DNA of 64,000 bases from Maribacter algarum (ex Zhang et al. 2020) (GTDB lineage: Bacteria; Bacteroidota; Bacteroidia; Flavobacteriales; Flavobacteriaceae): contig NZ_VATY01000002.1 in NCBI RefSeq assembly GCF_005885635.1, positions 310,001 through 374,000 on the forward strand, in the 5' to 3' direction. Shown piece by piece: positions 27,301 through 34,999 of the stretch. The number at the start of each line of letters is the position of its first letter. Positions within the stretch are counted from its first letter, which is position 1. The notes beneath the pieces were generated by a model, which saw only the letters and a list, made by a program, of their open reading frames with translations, searched no databases and was not told the DNA's origin. The translations under genes were made by a program, and so were the position numbers.

Positions 27301-27549
27301 CTCTTCATCGAAAATGGGTTCCCATTTGATACCGCCTGAGGTAGATTTCCAAATACCACCAGAGGCAGTACCGACATACATAATATCAGGATTGGAATGT
27401 ACAGCATCAATGGCTGTAACACGTCCGCTCATACCCCCAGGACCAATGTTTCTTGGTTTGAGGTCTTGGACGAGTTCCATGTCAAAATCTTGTGCAAAAG
27501 CAGCTGTTGCGACAAAAAAGAATACTATTGATTTAAGTAAATACTTCAT
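24304..27549 (-). CDS. Exported VPS10/BNR-type beta-propeller protein
   Basis: 1081 residues with a signal peptide ending AFAQ. Residues 25 to about 750 carry many Asp-box repeats (forms such as SLDGGKSWKAMG, THDGGKNWKKLT, SEDGGFKWKKIN, SKDGGKSWRFIG, TQNGGETWTDV), which build sortilin/VPS10-like or sialidase-like propellers. A highly charged linker (Lys/Asp/Glu/Ser) near 810-840 leads to a C-terminal part with an immunoglobulin-like strand region and a helical end. Such genes are often called glycosyl hydrolases, but no catalytic motif is seen. It lies 30 bp after the TolB-amidohydrolase gene, probably co-transcribed. Confidence 0.85.
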   Translation of the reverse strand: MKYLLKSIVFFFVATAAFAQDFDMELVQDLKPRNIGPGGMSGRVTAIDAVHSNPDIMYVGTASGGIWKSTSGGIKWEPIFDEELTASVGALAIQQSNPSVIWVGTGEGNPRNSLNGGFGVYKSLDGGKSWKAMGLTKTRHIHRIKIDPSDPNTVYVGAIGSPWGEHPERGVYKTTDGGETWEKVLFVNNKTGVADLVMDPTNPNKLIAAMWEHKRDPWFFKSGGKGSGLYMTHDGGKNWKKLTEEDGLPKGDLGRIGIAIAPGKPNIVYALIEAKKNALYKSEDGGFKWKKINDKSDIGNRPFYYSEIYVDPQNENRVYSVFTFINVSEDGGKNFKQLMNAYGNDVTNGVHPDHHAFWIHPDNGQFILNGNDGGFNISKDGGKSWRFIGNIPVAQFYHIATDNEFPYNVYGGMQDNGSWRGPAYVWKRQGIRNSYWQEISFGDGFDVVPDLENSQYGYTMSQQGFVQRYDHITGNNYIVRPTPPDAKTKLRFNWNAAIGQDPFDISTVYFGSQFVHKSTNKGLTWEVISPDLTTNDPEKQKQSESGGLSMDATGAENHTTILVIEPSPLEKDMLWTGSDDGRVHYTQNGGETWTDVTQNIKGLPAGSWIPQIKASNKNKGEALLIANDYRRFNYTPYAYRTRNYGKTWERIVDVNDVQSYTLSIVEDPENANLLFLGTDDGLYISFNAGANWQKWTEGFPTVSTKDMVIHPREHDLVIGTFGRAAWVLDDIRPLREIASNKAILNADAKLFTPPTAYQAAIQQPTGSRFGGDALYNAENRKLGAMITYYLKEGKKKADKPEKDSDKDEKDAETSSAPSSSEKEELTGVQKKDSVQFELLSGDKVIRTLKFKTPEKAGFHRIYWGMDEKGPDRPSRKISKRKNERGGRSVKPGIYKVRMSYGDVTDETMITIKTDPRLNVDMNSVNEIYEASNKIMAMTQTASDAVKQLNESKSVANKYAKELKEMDKKKYKDQIKASTDIVKAIDSVVALYIGKEDKRQGITRNPEINVMQRIGNAGYYTETRKTGLTETEKNLIKYAEDDLKDALNKTNSFFSDRWKGYRESIEALEVSPFKETKSFSMN

Positions 27550-27579
27550 TTTTAATTTTTGAATTAGTTGGTTATAATT

Positions 27580-30500
27580 TTATTGATGACCTAAATGGCA
27601 GCCGCATCCGGGTCTTGTGAAACTTTGTGCTTCTTCATGCCAAGGAAAGGCTTCGCTGTATTTGTTATTCTCCCACCAGAAATTACTTCGACTTGTATCC
27701 ATATTGCCAATTTCATTCATGGTTGCTGTATCATATAATCTGCCATTCACCATAGTATAGGTAACCGTTTCGGTGTTTCTGATATCTTCCAAAGGGTTCT
27801 TCTCTAAGACGATTAAATCCGCTAATTTTCCTTCTTTCAAAGATCCGATTTCATTCCCAGCACCGATATAATTGGCACCGTTAATAGTGGCCGCTTGTAA
27901 TGCTTCCATATTGGTCATACCTCCTTGGTGTAGCATCCAAAGTTCCCAATGGGCACCTAAACCTTGTAATTGTCCATGTGCACCCAAATTAACTTTAACA
28001 CCTTGGTCTGTTAGCGCTTTTGCGGTTTTGGACACTAAAATATGTCCGTTTTCATACTCTTCATCAGGAATCATAGTCCGGTAACGCGAACGTGCATCTA
28101 CCAAGGCTCTAGGCGTATATTTCAATAGTTTTTCATTTTCCCAAACCTTATCTTTTTGGTAAAAATAGTATTCCCCATTCATACCTCCGTAATTTACAAT
28201 TAGCGTAGGGGTATAGCCCGATTCACTGGTTTTCCAAAGTTCTAGAACATCTTTATAAACAGGGGCTACGGGTATATTATGTTCAATACCCGTATGGCCA
28301 TCCATTAGCATGGTCATATTGGTATAAAATGTAGAACCTCCTTCAGGAACGACATTGATTCCCAATTCCCTAGCAGCCTGCATTACTTGCTGTCTTTGTT
28401 CGCGACGTGGTTGATTGTAGCTTTTAACGGATTGCGCACCATAGGCTTTTGTTCTTCGAATTGATGAACGTGCATCTTCCAAACTATTAATAGGAGCTTT
28501 GAAATCCCCATCAGCCCCGTACAGAATGATTCCTGTGGAATAAATTCGAGGGCCCACCATCTCGCCACTTTTAATGAGTTCAGCCATGGCAAAAATGGAT
28601 TCTGAATTTGCGGATGGGTCATGCGCCGTGGTTACCCCGAAAGCCAAATTCGCATAGAGTTGCCAATGTTTTTGCGTGGTTAGTCCATAACGGAAGCCAC
28701 CTATATGGGCATGTGCATCAACAATTCCTGGCATAATAGTCTTACCGGCAACATCGAATATTTTCGAATTGGCGGGAATAGAAACTTCAGCGCTACTTCC
28801 AATAGCTTCTATAACATTTTGGTTGACAATAATAGTCCCATTTTCTATTACCTCACCTTCCTCCATAGTAATGATTCGCGCATTTACAAAAGCCACCCTT
28901 CCTTTTGGTCTGTACATTTTTGCTAATAAACCTATCGGACTTCCCACAGAATCCATTTTGGCAACTTTTTCAGGAGAACCGGGTAGAAAAGTATACCGGT
29001 TTTTGATGTCGTTTGAAAAATAAGCATCTCCTAAGGTCCAATGAATCGTTTTGCTATCCGCCGACCAATGCAAATTGATACCCGCATCTTTTGCGATTTG
29101 AGATACGGGAACTACCGTCGATTTATTGTCTAAATCAACTTCTTTTCCGTTCAACAACAAAGGTGCTATGTAGGCTTTATGCAAGTTGGTAAAAGCAATC
29201 CATTTGTTATCGGGACTCGGCACTAATCGATTCGCATACTTCGATTTGATATGCGTCTTTTCATCATCTCCATTAAGGTTAACGGACTTCAACTTTTTGG
29301 TAAGCTCGCCAAAGTAAGTACCACCCGTTTGGTAAAAAACACGATTTCCATCAGTGGAATACTGTGGATATTCTCCCTCTTTGGTCAAACGTTTTAAGTT
29401 GTCTCCAGTTCTGGAGATGGTATATATACCTGCATTTTTGCCAAAAGCCAATCCCTGGTCCCCATTTCCGGATTCCTTGTGGAATACAATTGATTGTCCT
29501 GAAGGGCTAAAAGCAGGATTCCTAAAAATTCCATTTTTCTTGGTCAGTTTTGTTGCCGTACCACCTTGAACTGAAATTCTATGTACCGCACCTAAATTGG
29601 TATCGTTCCAAGTTACATAAACCAATTCTTTTCCATCAGGGGAGAAGGAAGGCTCAGCCTCGAAGTCCGTTGCCTTAGTCAACCGCTTCGGTTTTCCGTT
29701 GGGCAGTTTTTTTGTCCATAGATGTCCTAAGGCATTAAAAGCCATTGTTTTTCCATCGGGAGAAGTAACGGCATGCCGAATCACCTTTGCATCAAATTCA
29801 TCGGTATCAACAGGATTGTTGAAGTGCACTCTTTCTGCAATCTTAATGTCTGCATCAACACTAAAAGGAATGTTTGTCACTGTAAGTGTGCTCACATTTA
29901 TTTTGTGCAACTGCCCTTTATTCCAAAAAACAATTTCTTTGTCATCGGGAGTCCAGCTGTAGTTCGGGTAAATTCCAAAAATTGCCCAAGCCTCTTGCTG
30001 GTCTTTGTTTAAATCATCGAACAGCGGCCATTCTTCGCCTGTTTCCAAATCGTGTAAGTACAATACGGTTTTGGTGCGGACACGTTTTACAAAAGCCATT
30101 TTCTTCCCATCTCTTGAGAGCTGTGGGCGCGCAGCTCCACCAGGTCCTCGGGTTACGGTAGCGGTTTCACCAGTTTCAAATTCGTAACGTTTTATGGTAT
30201 AAATCTGTTTGTTCGGGTCTTTGTTGTATTGGAAAAACCCGCCCGGATAGACATCTTCACTATAATACAAATATTTTCCGTCAGGAGAGATACAGGGTTC
30301 ATTGACGTCTTGTTGGTCATTTTTTCGTTTGGTCAATTGAATTCCCGAACCTCCTGAATGATGGTATTGCCAAATTTCCCCTGCCCCTAATGAACGCTGG
30401 GAAGTGAAATGCTTTCGCGCCACAATATAGTTGCCGTCAGGAGTCCAATAGGGATTGTTCAACAGGCGAAATTTTTCTTTGGTAACTGCTTTGGCGTTAG

Positions 30501-30870
30501 AACCATCAGCGTTCATGACCCAAATATTATCCCCGCCACCAGCATCACTAGTAAAAGCGATTCTTTTGCCATCGGGACTAAAACGAGGTTGTACTTCAAA
30601 AGGAATTCCGCTGCGCAATACTTTGGCTTTTCCGCCTGTAATGGGCATCGAATAAATATCACCTAGCAAATCAAAAACTAGTGTTTTCCCATCAGGACTC
30701 ACATCAAGGTTCATCCAAGTACCTTCATCAGTAGAAAATTGATGGTTTTTGTAGTTGAAGTCTTTTCCCGGGTTGGTAACATCCCATTTGTTTTTATCCT
30801 CTTTTTTCTCTTGTGCAGTAAGAAAAATAGTAGCACTAAGCAGTGCTAAGAGCAAAAGCCTTTTGGTCAT
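27580..30870 (-). CDS. Exported TolB-propeller amidohydrolase
   Basis: 1096 residues with a signal peptide (about 1-19). Residues 45-640 form PD40/TolB-type propeller repeats, each with an SPDGK-like turn (DVSPDGKTLVF, RFSPDGKRIAF, SFSPDGKELVY). Residues 660-1050 are an amidohydrolase domain with the metal HxH in IVDAHAHIGG, further histidines in GHTGIEHNIPV, and a late HGQLQGLG region, followed by the closing ADLIVLEKNPLEDI. The end has CGCHLGHQ. It is probably a periplasmic metal-dependent hydrolase whose propeller admits small peptides or amides; the substrate is unknown. Confidence 0.9.
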   Translation of the reverse strand: MTKRLLLLALLSATIFLTAQEKKEDKNKWDVTNPGKDFNYKNHQFSTDEGTWMNLDVSPDGKTLVFDLLGDIYSMPITGGKAKVLRSGIPFEVQPRFSPDGKRIAFTSDAGGGDNIWVMNADGSNAKAVTKEKFRLLNNPYWTPDGNYIVARKHFTSQRSLGAGEIWQYHHSGGSGIQLTKRKNDQQDVNEPCISPDGKYLYYSEDVYPGGFFQYNKDPNKQIYTIKRYEFETGETATVTRGPGGAARPQLSRDGKKMAFVKRVRTKTVLYLHDLETGEEWPLFDDLNKDQQEAWAIFGIYPNYSWTPDDKEIVFWNKGQLHKINVSTLTVTNIPFSVDADIKIAERVHFNNPVDTDEFDAKVIRHAVTSPDGKTMAFNALGHLWTKKLPNGKPKRLTKATDFEAEPSFSPDGKELVYVTWNDTNLGAVHRISVQGGTATKLTKKNGIFRNPAFSPSGQSIVFHKESGNGDQGLAFGKNAGIYTISRTGDNLKRLTKEGEYPQYSTDGNRVFYQTGGTYFGELTKKLKSVNLNGDDEKTHIKSKYANRLVPSPDNKWIAFTNLHKAYIAPLLLNGKEVDLDNKSTVVPVSQIAKDAGINLHWSADSKTIHWTLGDAYFSNDIKNRYTFLPGSPEKVAKMDSVGSPIGLLAKMYRPKGRVAFVNARIITMEEGEVIENGTIIVNQNVIEAIGSSAEVSIPANSKIFDVAGKTIMPGIVDAHAHIGGFRYGLTTQKHWQLYANLAFGVTTAHDPSANSESIFAMAELIKSGEMVGPRIYSTGIILYGADGDFKAPINSLEDARSSIRRTKAYGAQSVKSYNQPRREQRQQVMQAARELGINVVPEGGSTFYTNMTMLMDGHTGIEHNIPVAPVYKDVLELWKTSESGYTPTLIVNYGGMNGEYYFYQKDKVWENEKLLKYTPRALVDARSRYRTMIPDEEYENGHILVSKTAKALTDQGVKVNLGAHGQLQGLGAHWELWMLHQGGMTNMEALQAATINGANYIGAGNEIGSLKEGKLADLIVLEKNPLEDIRNTETVTYTMVNGRLYDTATMNEIGNMDTSRSNFWWENNKYSEAFPWHEEAQSFTRPGCGCHLGHQ

Positions 30871-31001
30871 TTTAGATTGAATTAATTAGTCGGATTAAAT
30901 ATAGGGAAAAGATTCAGGGGATTTCTTAATGCGGTGTTAAGAACCTGATGGTATTTATCTTGCTAAGAAATAGCATAAATGTATTGTTATCTCCCAATTT
31001 G

Positions 31002-31044
31002 GTTGTACAACACTTATATTTATGATGTTATAAACGAGTTAGGT
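31002..31044. other. Palindrome and core-like sequence before the HNH gene
   Basis: GTTGTACAAC (31002-31011) is a perfect 10-bp palindrome; GTTATAAACGAGTTAGGT follows (31027-31044), ending in GTTAGGT, which formally fits the integron core form GTTRRRY. No matching left-hand site is present, so I do not call an attC. It may be an operator or the border of an acquired segment. A weak -7-like TATATTTA overlaps it. Confidence 0.3.
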
Positions 31045-31091
31045 GTTTATTGAAGACATGCTATAGACTAAATTGAAAATAGATAATTAAA

Positions 31092-32906
31092 ATGCTAAAT
31101 AAGTTTGGATTATCACGACATATTCCTGAGGCAATCAAAAGAGAAGTTAGACAGTCATGTGGTTATGGATGTGTTATATGTGGTAATGCTATTTACGAAT
31201 ATGAACATATTGACCCTGAGTTTCATAAAGCTAAAACACATAGTCCAGATAAAATCGCTCTACTTTGTCCTACCTGTCACTCATATATTACAAGAAAAAT
31301 ATGGTCGAAAGACAAAATTTTGAGTGCAAGAATTAATCCCATTTGCAACACCTCAGGTTTTTCAAAATTTGAAATTGATATTGACCCAAATAAAGAATTT
31401 GTTGTAACCGTTTGTGGAAATACGTTTATTCAAACATCAAATATTATAGAAATAGATGATAAAACTATTTTGTCAATACTACCTTCTGAAGATATTCACA
31501 ACTCAACACCAAGAATTTCAGCGTCCTTTTTTGATTCAAACAATAACGAATTAGCTTGGATTTCAGATAATGAATGGTTCGGTTCTGCAAATGCATTTGA
31601 CATTCAGACTATTGGAAATAAAATATCTATACGCGAGAAACTTGGAAAGTTAAGTCTAGAGATAAAATTTTTACCACCAAATAATATTGTTATCTCTAAA
31701 ATCAATTTAACGTATAACGGAATTAGTTTAGTAGGTAATAATGAAAAATCTTTTAGAATAATAACATCCAATTCAGAACTTGAGGTTCCAAAAGGCGAAC
31801 CCACCCCAAAAAAGGTTCCGTTTTGGGTCTCTGTTAAGGGAGTCAAAATATTTATTGGTGCCACGAATGTAATTAAATATGAAAACTTAAAAGGACAAAA
31901 ATTTAGCTTACCTGGCTATTATGAGATTACTGAATCAAAATTAGAAATTAAAAAGAAAATAGGGCAAGTACAACCGACTCTAACAAATACTGGAAGTAAA
32001 GAAGGTAGTGGAATAGGTATTCATTATGACCTTCCAGATAATGAAAAAATAATTAAACCTATCAGTCTTACTAAAAGGCAAAATGATAATGAATCCTGCC
32101 TATGTGCCAGTAATAAATTATTTAAAAATTGTTGTAAACAGTATCATGTTAAGCTAGAACAAATTTTGAATTCGTCTTATGAATTACAACAGTACAATTT
32201 TGAGATTCAAAAGCTCTACAAAAAACAAATTAGGTATACGTTTGACGAAAATTTACAAGGTCACATTTCATTTGGACTAAGTAAAGAAGCTATAGAAATT
32301 AAGTTAAGACGTGAAACAGGCTTAAACCTATCACAATTGGCTTTTGCATTCATTGGAGCTAAATACTATCATCTTGGATACTTTTCTGCTCCAACTATTT
32401 ACAATGATATAAGACAAAAGGTAATTAGTGAATTAAGCCATAATTTATTTCACATACCAATTGTTGCAGAAATGTCAAGAAAAGGCTTTTCAAGCCAAGA
32501 TTTTTTATCACCATTTTTGTCAAAACTAAAGGAAGTATTAGCACAAAGAAGCGAAAAACATATAGAAGAATTGCAATTAACAAGAATACATTATGAGGCA
32601 ATTACTTTATTAAGAATCAATTACGAAGGGTTTCATCTTTCTAGAACCCGGAAACACCAAATAGAAGAACTGTTTCAGTTGAAATCTCCAATTTCATTAA
32701 AATTAAGTAAAGAGCTAATTAATATTATCAATAAACTCAATCCATATGAAAAAGAAGGTAATTACATAGCTAATCTTGAATGTATTTCTTACCTCAATGA
32801 GAACGAAGAAAACAAAAAAGCACATGATTACACACCAAATATTTATGATTCCTATATTGAAAAGTTAAAAAACACACCTAACAAAACTTCCCATGAAGAA
32901 CCCTAG
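31092..32906 (+). CDS. HNH endonuclease-SEC-C fusion protein, candidate defence gene
   Basis: 604 residues. Residues 20-70 are an HNH domain: zinc pairs C27/C30 and C59/C62, catalytic-type H39 in YEHIDP, and H63 in LLCPTCH; the middle Asn position appears to be K54. Residues 90-300 are beta-rich and unrecognised. C336-x-C338...C347-C348 has the exact CxC-x8-CC spacing of a SEC-C zinc motif. Residues 355-604 are helical, charged and unrecognised. No signal or membrane segment. The gene is visibly AT-richer than its neighbours, which points to transfer. I infer a nucleic-acid-cutting protein, possibly anti-phage, but no known system matches. Confidence 0.75.
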   Translation: MLNKFGLSRHIPEAIKREVRQSCGYGCVICGNAIYEYEHIDPEFHKAKTHSPDKIALLCPTCHSYITRKIWSKDKILSARINPICNTSGFSKFEIDIDPNKEFVVTVCGNTFIQTSNIIEIDDKTILSILPSEDIHNSTPRISASFFDSNNNELAWISDNEWFGSANAFDIQTIGNKISIREKLGKLSLEIKFLPPNNIVISKINLTYNGISLVGNNEKSFRIITSNSELEVPKGEPTPKKVPFWVSVKGVKIFIGATNVIKYENLKGQKFSLPGYYEITESKLEIKKKIGQVQPTLTNTGSKEGSGIGIHYDLPDNEKIIKPISLTKRQNDNESCLCASNKLFKNCCKQYHVKLEQILNSSYELQQYNFEIQKLYKKQIRYTFDENLQGHISFGLSKEAIEIKLRRETGLNLSQLAFAFIGAKYYHLGYFSAPTIYNDIRQKVISELSHNLFHIPIVAEMSRKGFSSQDFLSPFLSKLKEVLAQRSEKHIEELQLTRIHYEAITLLRINYEGFHLSRTRKHQIEELFQLKSPISLKLSKELINIINKLNPYEKEGNYIANLECISYLNENEENKKAHDYTPNIYDSYIEKLKNTPNKTSHEEP

Positions 32907-32932
32907 TCCAGTTCTCTAAATAAAAAACAACC

Positions 32933-33865
32933 ATGCACACCATCCTTGGCGCAAACGGCATCATTGGTGAAGAACTCGCCAAAGAGCTAAGAGCCAATTA
33001 CACCGACGAAATCAAATTAGTAGGGCGTAACCCGAAAAAGGTACACCCAGATGATGTTTTATGCAAAGCTGATTTATTCAATATCGAAGATGTCCATAAG
33101 GCTTTAGAAAATACGGAGATTGCTTATATGACGGTTGGTTTGCCTTATACCTCCGAAGTTTGGCTTCGTGATTGGGTCCGTATTATGGAGAATGTCATTG
33201 AGGGCTGTAAAAAGCAAAATTGCAAGCTGGTCTATTTTGATAATACCTATATGTATCCTCAAGATGCGGCTGTTCAGACAGAAGATACTCCGATGAGTTC
33301 TTCAGTTAAAAAGGGTATGGGCAAGAAATTAGCGGCTGAAATGCTCTTAAAAGCAATGGCAAACAAGGAGATAGAAGCGCTCATTTGCCGAGCACCCGAA
33401 TTCTATGGTCCCGGGAAAACAAAAGGTTTTACCAATGCCCTGGTTTTTGGAGCTTTACTAGAGGGCAAAAAACCAAAGGTGTTTCTTAATGATAAAGTAC
33501 TTCGAACTTTGATATACACTCCAGATGCGAGTAGGGGAATGGCATTACTGGCGAATACTCCAGATACCTACGGGCAAACTTGGCATTTACCCTGTGATGA
33601 TAATCGATTGACGTATAAACAGTTTATGGCTGAGATTTCTCGTCAGTTAGGAAGGGAAATAAAGTATACGGTATTGCATTCTTTTGTGCTTAAAATTATG
33701 TCCTTTTTCCACCCGATGATAAAAGAGATAAAAGAATTATTCCCTAGATATCAAATCGATAATATTTTTGATTCTTCAAAGTTTAAGGCACGATTTCCTG
33801 ATTTTGAGGTTACTAGCTACACAGAAGGAATTCGAAGTATTCTTCAGGATTATAAGATAAAATAG
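32933..33865 (+). CDS. NAD-dependent epimerase/dehydratase-like SDR
   Basis: 310 residues, extended SDR type. The N-terminal nucleotide-binding motif is GANGIIGEEL, the strand LVGRNPKKV follows, and YFDNTYMYP replaces the usual YxxxK neighbourhood; the C-terminal half has the typical ICRAPEFYGPG and the TYKQFMAEIS region. Homologues act on sugars or act as NmrA-like reductases; the substrate is unknown. It begins 26 bp after the HNH gene but its base composition fits the chromosome, so it is probably not functionally tied to it. Confidence 0.85.
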   Translation: MHTILGANGIIGEELAKELRANYTDEIKLVGRNPKKVHPDDVLCKADLFNIEDVHKALENTEIAYMTVGLPYTSEVWLRDWVRIMENVIEGCKKQNCKLVYFDNTYMYPQDAAVQTEDTPMSSSVKKGMGKKLAAEMLLKAMANKEIEALICRAPEFYGPGKTKGFTNALVFGALLEGKKPKVFLNDKVLRTLIYTPDASRGMALLANTPDTYGQTWHLPCDDNRLTYKQFMAEISRQLGREIKYTVLHSFVLKIMSFFHPMIKEIKELFPRYQIDNIFDSSKFKARFPDFEVTSYTEGIRSILQDYKIK

Positions 33866-33875
33866 TGCTTTACCT

Positions 33876-33934
33876 GTTCCTTCCCCAGAAAGGGGAAGGT
33901 GGCTTGCAGTGCGGCGAGCAAGACGGAAGGGGTT
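33876..33934 (+). repeat. Left copy of an inverted interspersed repeat
   Basis: This GC-rich unit starts GTTCCTTCCCC, holds its own small hairpin (CCTTCCCC/GGGGAAGG) and ends GGAAGGGGTT. It recurs in inverted orientation at 34036-34092. It resembles short interspersed repeats I recall between genes in Flavobacteriia. Confidence 0.65.
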
Positions 33935-34035
33935 AAACTCGTGAGGTTTTGGGATTTGGTGTATTTTAAATTTGGTTGAAGACTTAGTAGGGGTCTTTTA
34001 CTTAAGGTCTATGATATGTTTAAAGGCTTGGTCTC

Positions 34036-34092
34036 AACCCCTTCCGAGCTTTGCCTTCGGCTCGCCCACCTTCCCCTGCTAGGGGAAGGAAC
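34036..34092 (-). repeat. Right copy of the inverted interspersed repeat
   Basis: Reverse complement of the unit at 33876-33934, with matching ends (AACCCCTTCC and GGGGAAGGAAC) and a diverged centre that still has GCGAGC. The two copies enclose about 100 bp without a gene. The pair fills most of the 360-base gap between 33866 and 34229; I see no gene in that gap. Confidence 0.65.
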
Positions 34093-34229
34093 TTTTGACG
34101 AGTAATTGTAACAAATTACAACTCCTTACGTCTCACTAATATTCCCTAAAAAAGGGAATAGCATTTTTCCGTAGGCAACTATGAAGGAAATTCTTGCGTC
34201 TTATAATCATCAATCAAAAATTAATCATC

Positions 34230-34766
34230 ATGAAACTACGACTTAGTCTACGTGTCGGCATTACCGCTGTTGTCACTCTTTTAATTTGGGGCCATATTAC
34301 ATGGGACCTTTTTCACGGCGGAATTCCCACACACTATCTCTTGCATGACAATAATTTACCGGGGATCCCCAATTGGTTGGGCGGTTTGGTCCTTCCTTTT
34401 TTTACTTGGTTTTTGCTTTATCGTATACATAAGCGTATAGATGGCCCAGCAATACCGGTGGCATCGGAGAGTTTGAGAAGGGTAATTATGAGATTCTTAT
34501 TAGCCATGGCAATAGCCATAACTATTTCTTTTTTCTTCACTTTTGAAATTGATGTGATAGAGTACATTATGCTAGGCATATTCCTCCTTGCCTTTATATT
34601 CCCGCTATACAAATCAGAATATCTTTTGGGTTGGGTGATAGGTTCTGCCTTTACTTTTGGGGCAATCATCCCAATAGGCTTTGGAAGTATTATTGCTTTG
34701 ATGTGTTTTGTTTTCTATAAAATATCAAGAGCTGTTTTAGGTTTGTTTCGCTCAAAAATCAAGTAG
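34230..34766 (+). CDS. Integral membrane protein of unknown function
   Basis: 178 residues from the ATG at 34230; an earlier in-frame ATG at 34194 would add an unlikely stretch. About five hydrophobic segments: near 10-25, 45-62, 85-105, 112-128 and 135-165. It has LIWGHITWDLFHGGIPTHYLL near the start, a motif I have no family name for. No enzymatic motif is visible. It stands alone between the inverted repeats and the ricin lipoprotein. Confidence 0.7.
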   Translation: MKLRLSLRVGITAVVTLLIWGHITWDLFHGGIPTHYLLHDNNLPGIPNWLGGLVLPFFTWFLLYRIHKRIDGPAIPVASESLRRVIMRFLLAMAIAITISFFFTFEIDVIEYIMLGIFLLAFIFPLYKSEYLLGWVIGSAFTFGAIIPIGFGSIIALMCFVFYKISRAVLGLFRSKIK

Positions 34767-34999
34767 AACTTCAGGGCCTTTTGAACAGAAATACGGAACC
34801 ACCCATTTCTTGTACTCCGATTAATTCAGCTATGGTGTCTTTTTAAACTTATAAATTAGGTTTGGTATTTAAAAAAAACCTCCTTACTACTGTATTTTAT
34901 TAGACATGCTCTTTATCGAAAGGTGGTATTATCCTACAATAAAATCAGAATTAAACAGTTTTCTATGCAGCCAAATTCGATTTTTAAACCTATTCCCCC

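Noticed and set aside
31002-31044. Integron attC site
   Set aside because: GTTAGGT fits the right core, but no complementary left core or imperfect fold-back of the required kind is present upstream.
33935-34035. Possible passenger gene between the inverted repeats
   Set aside because: Only about 100 bp, with no open frame or RNA fold of note.
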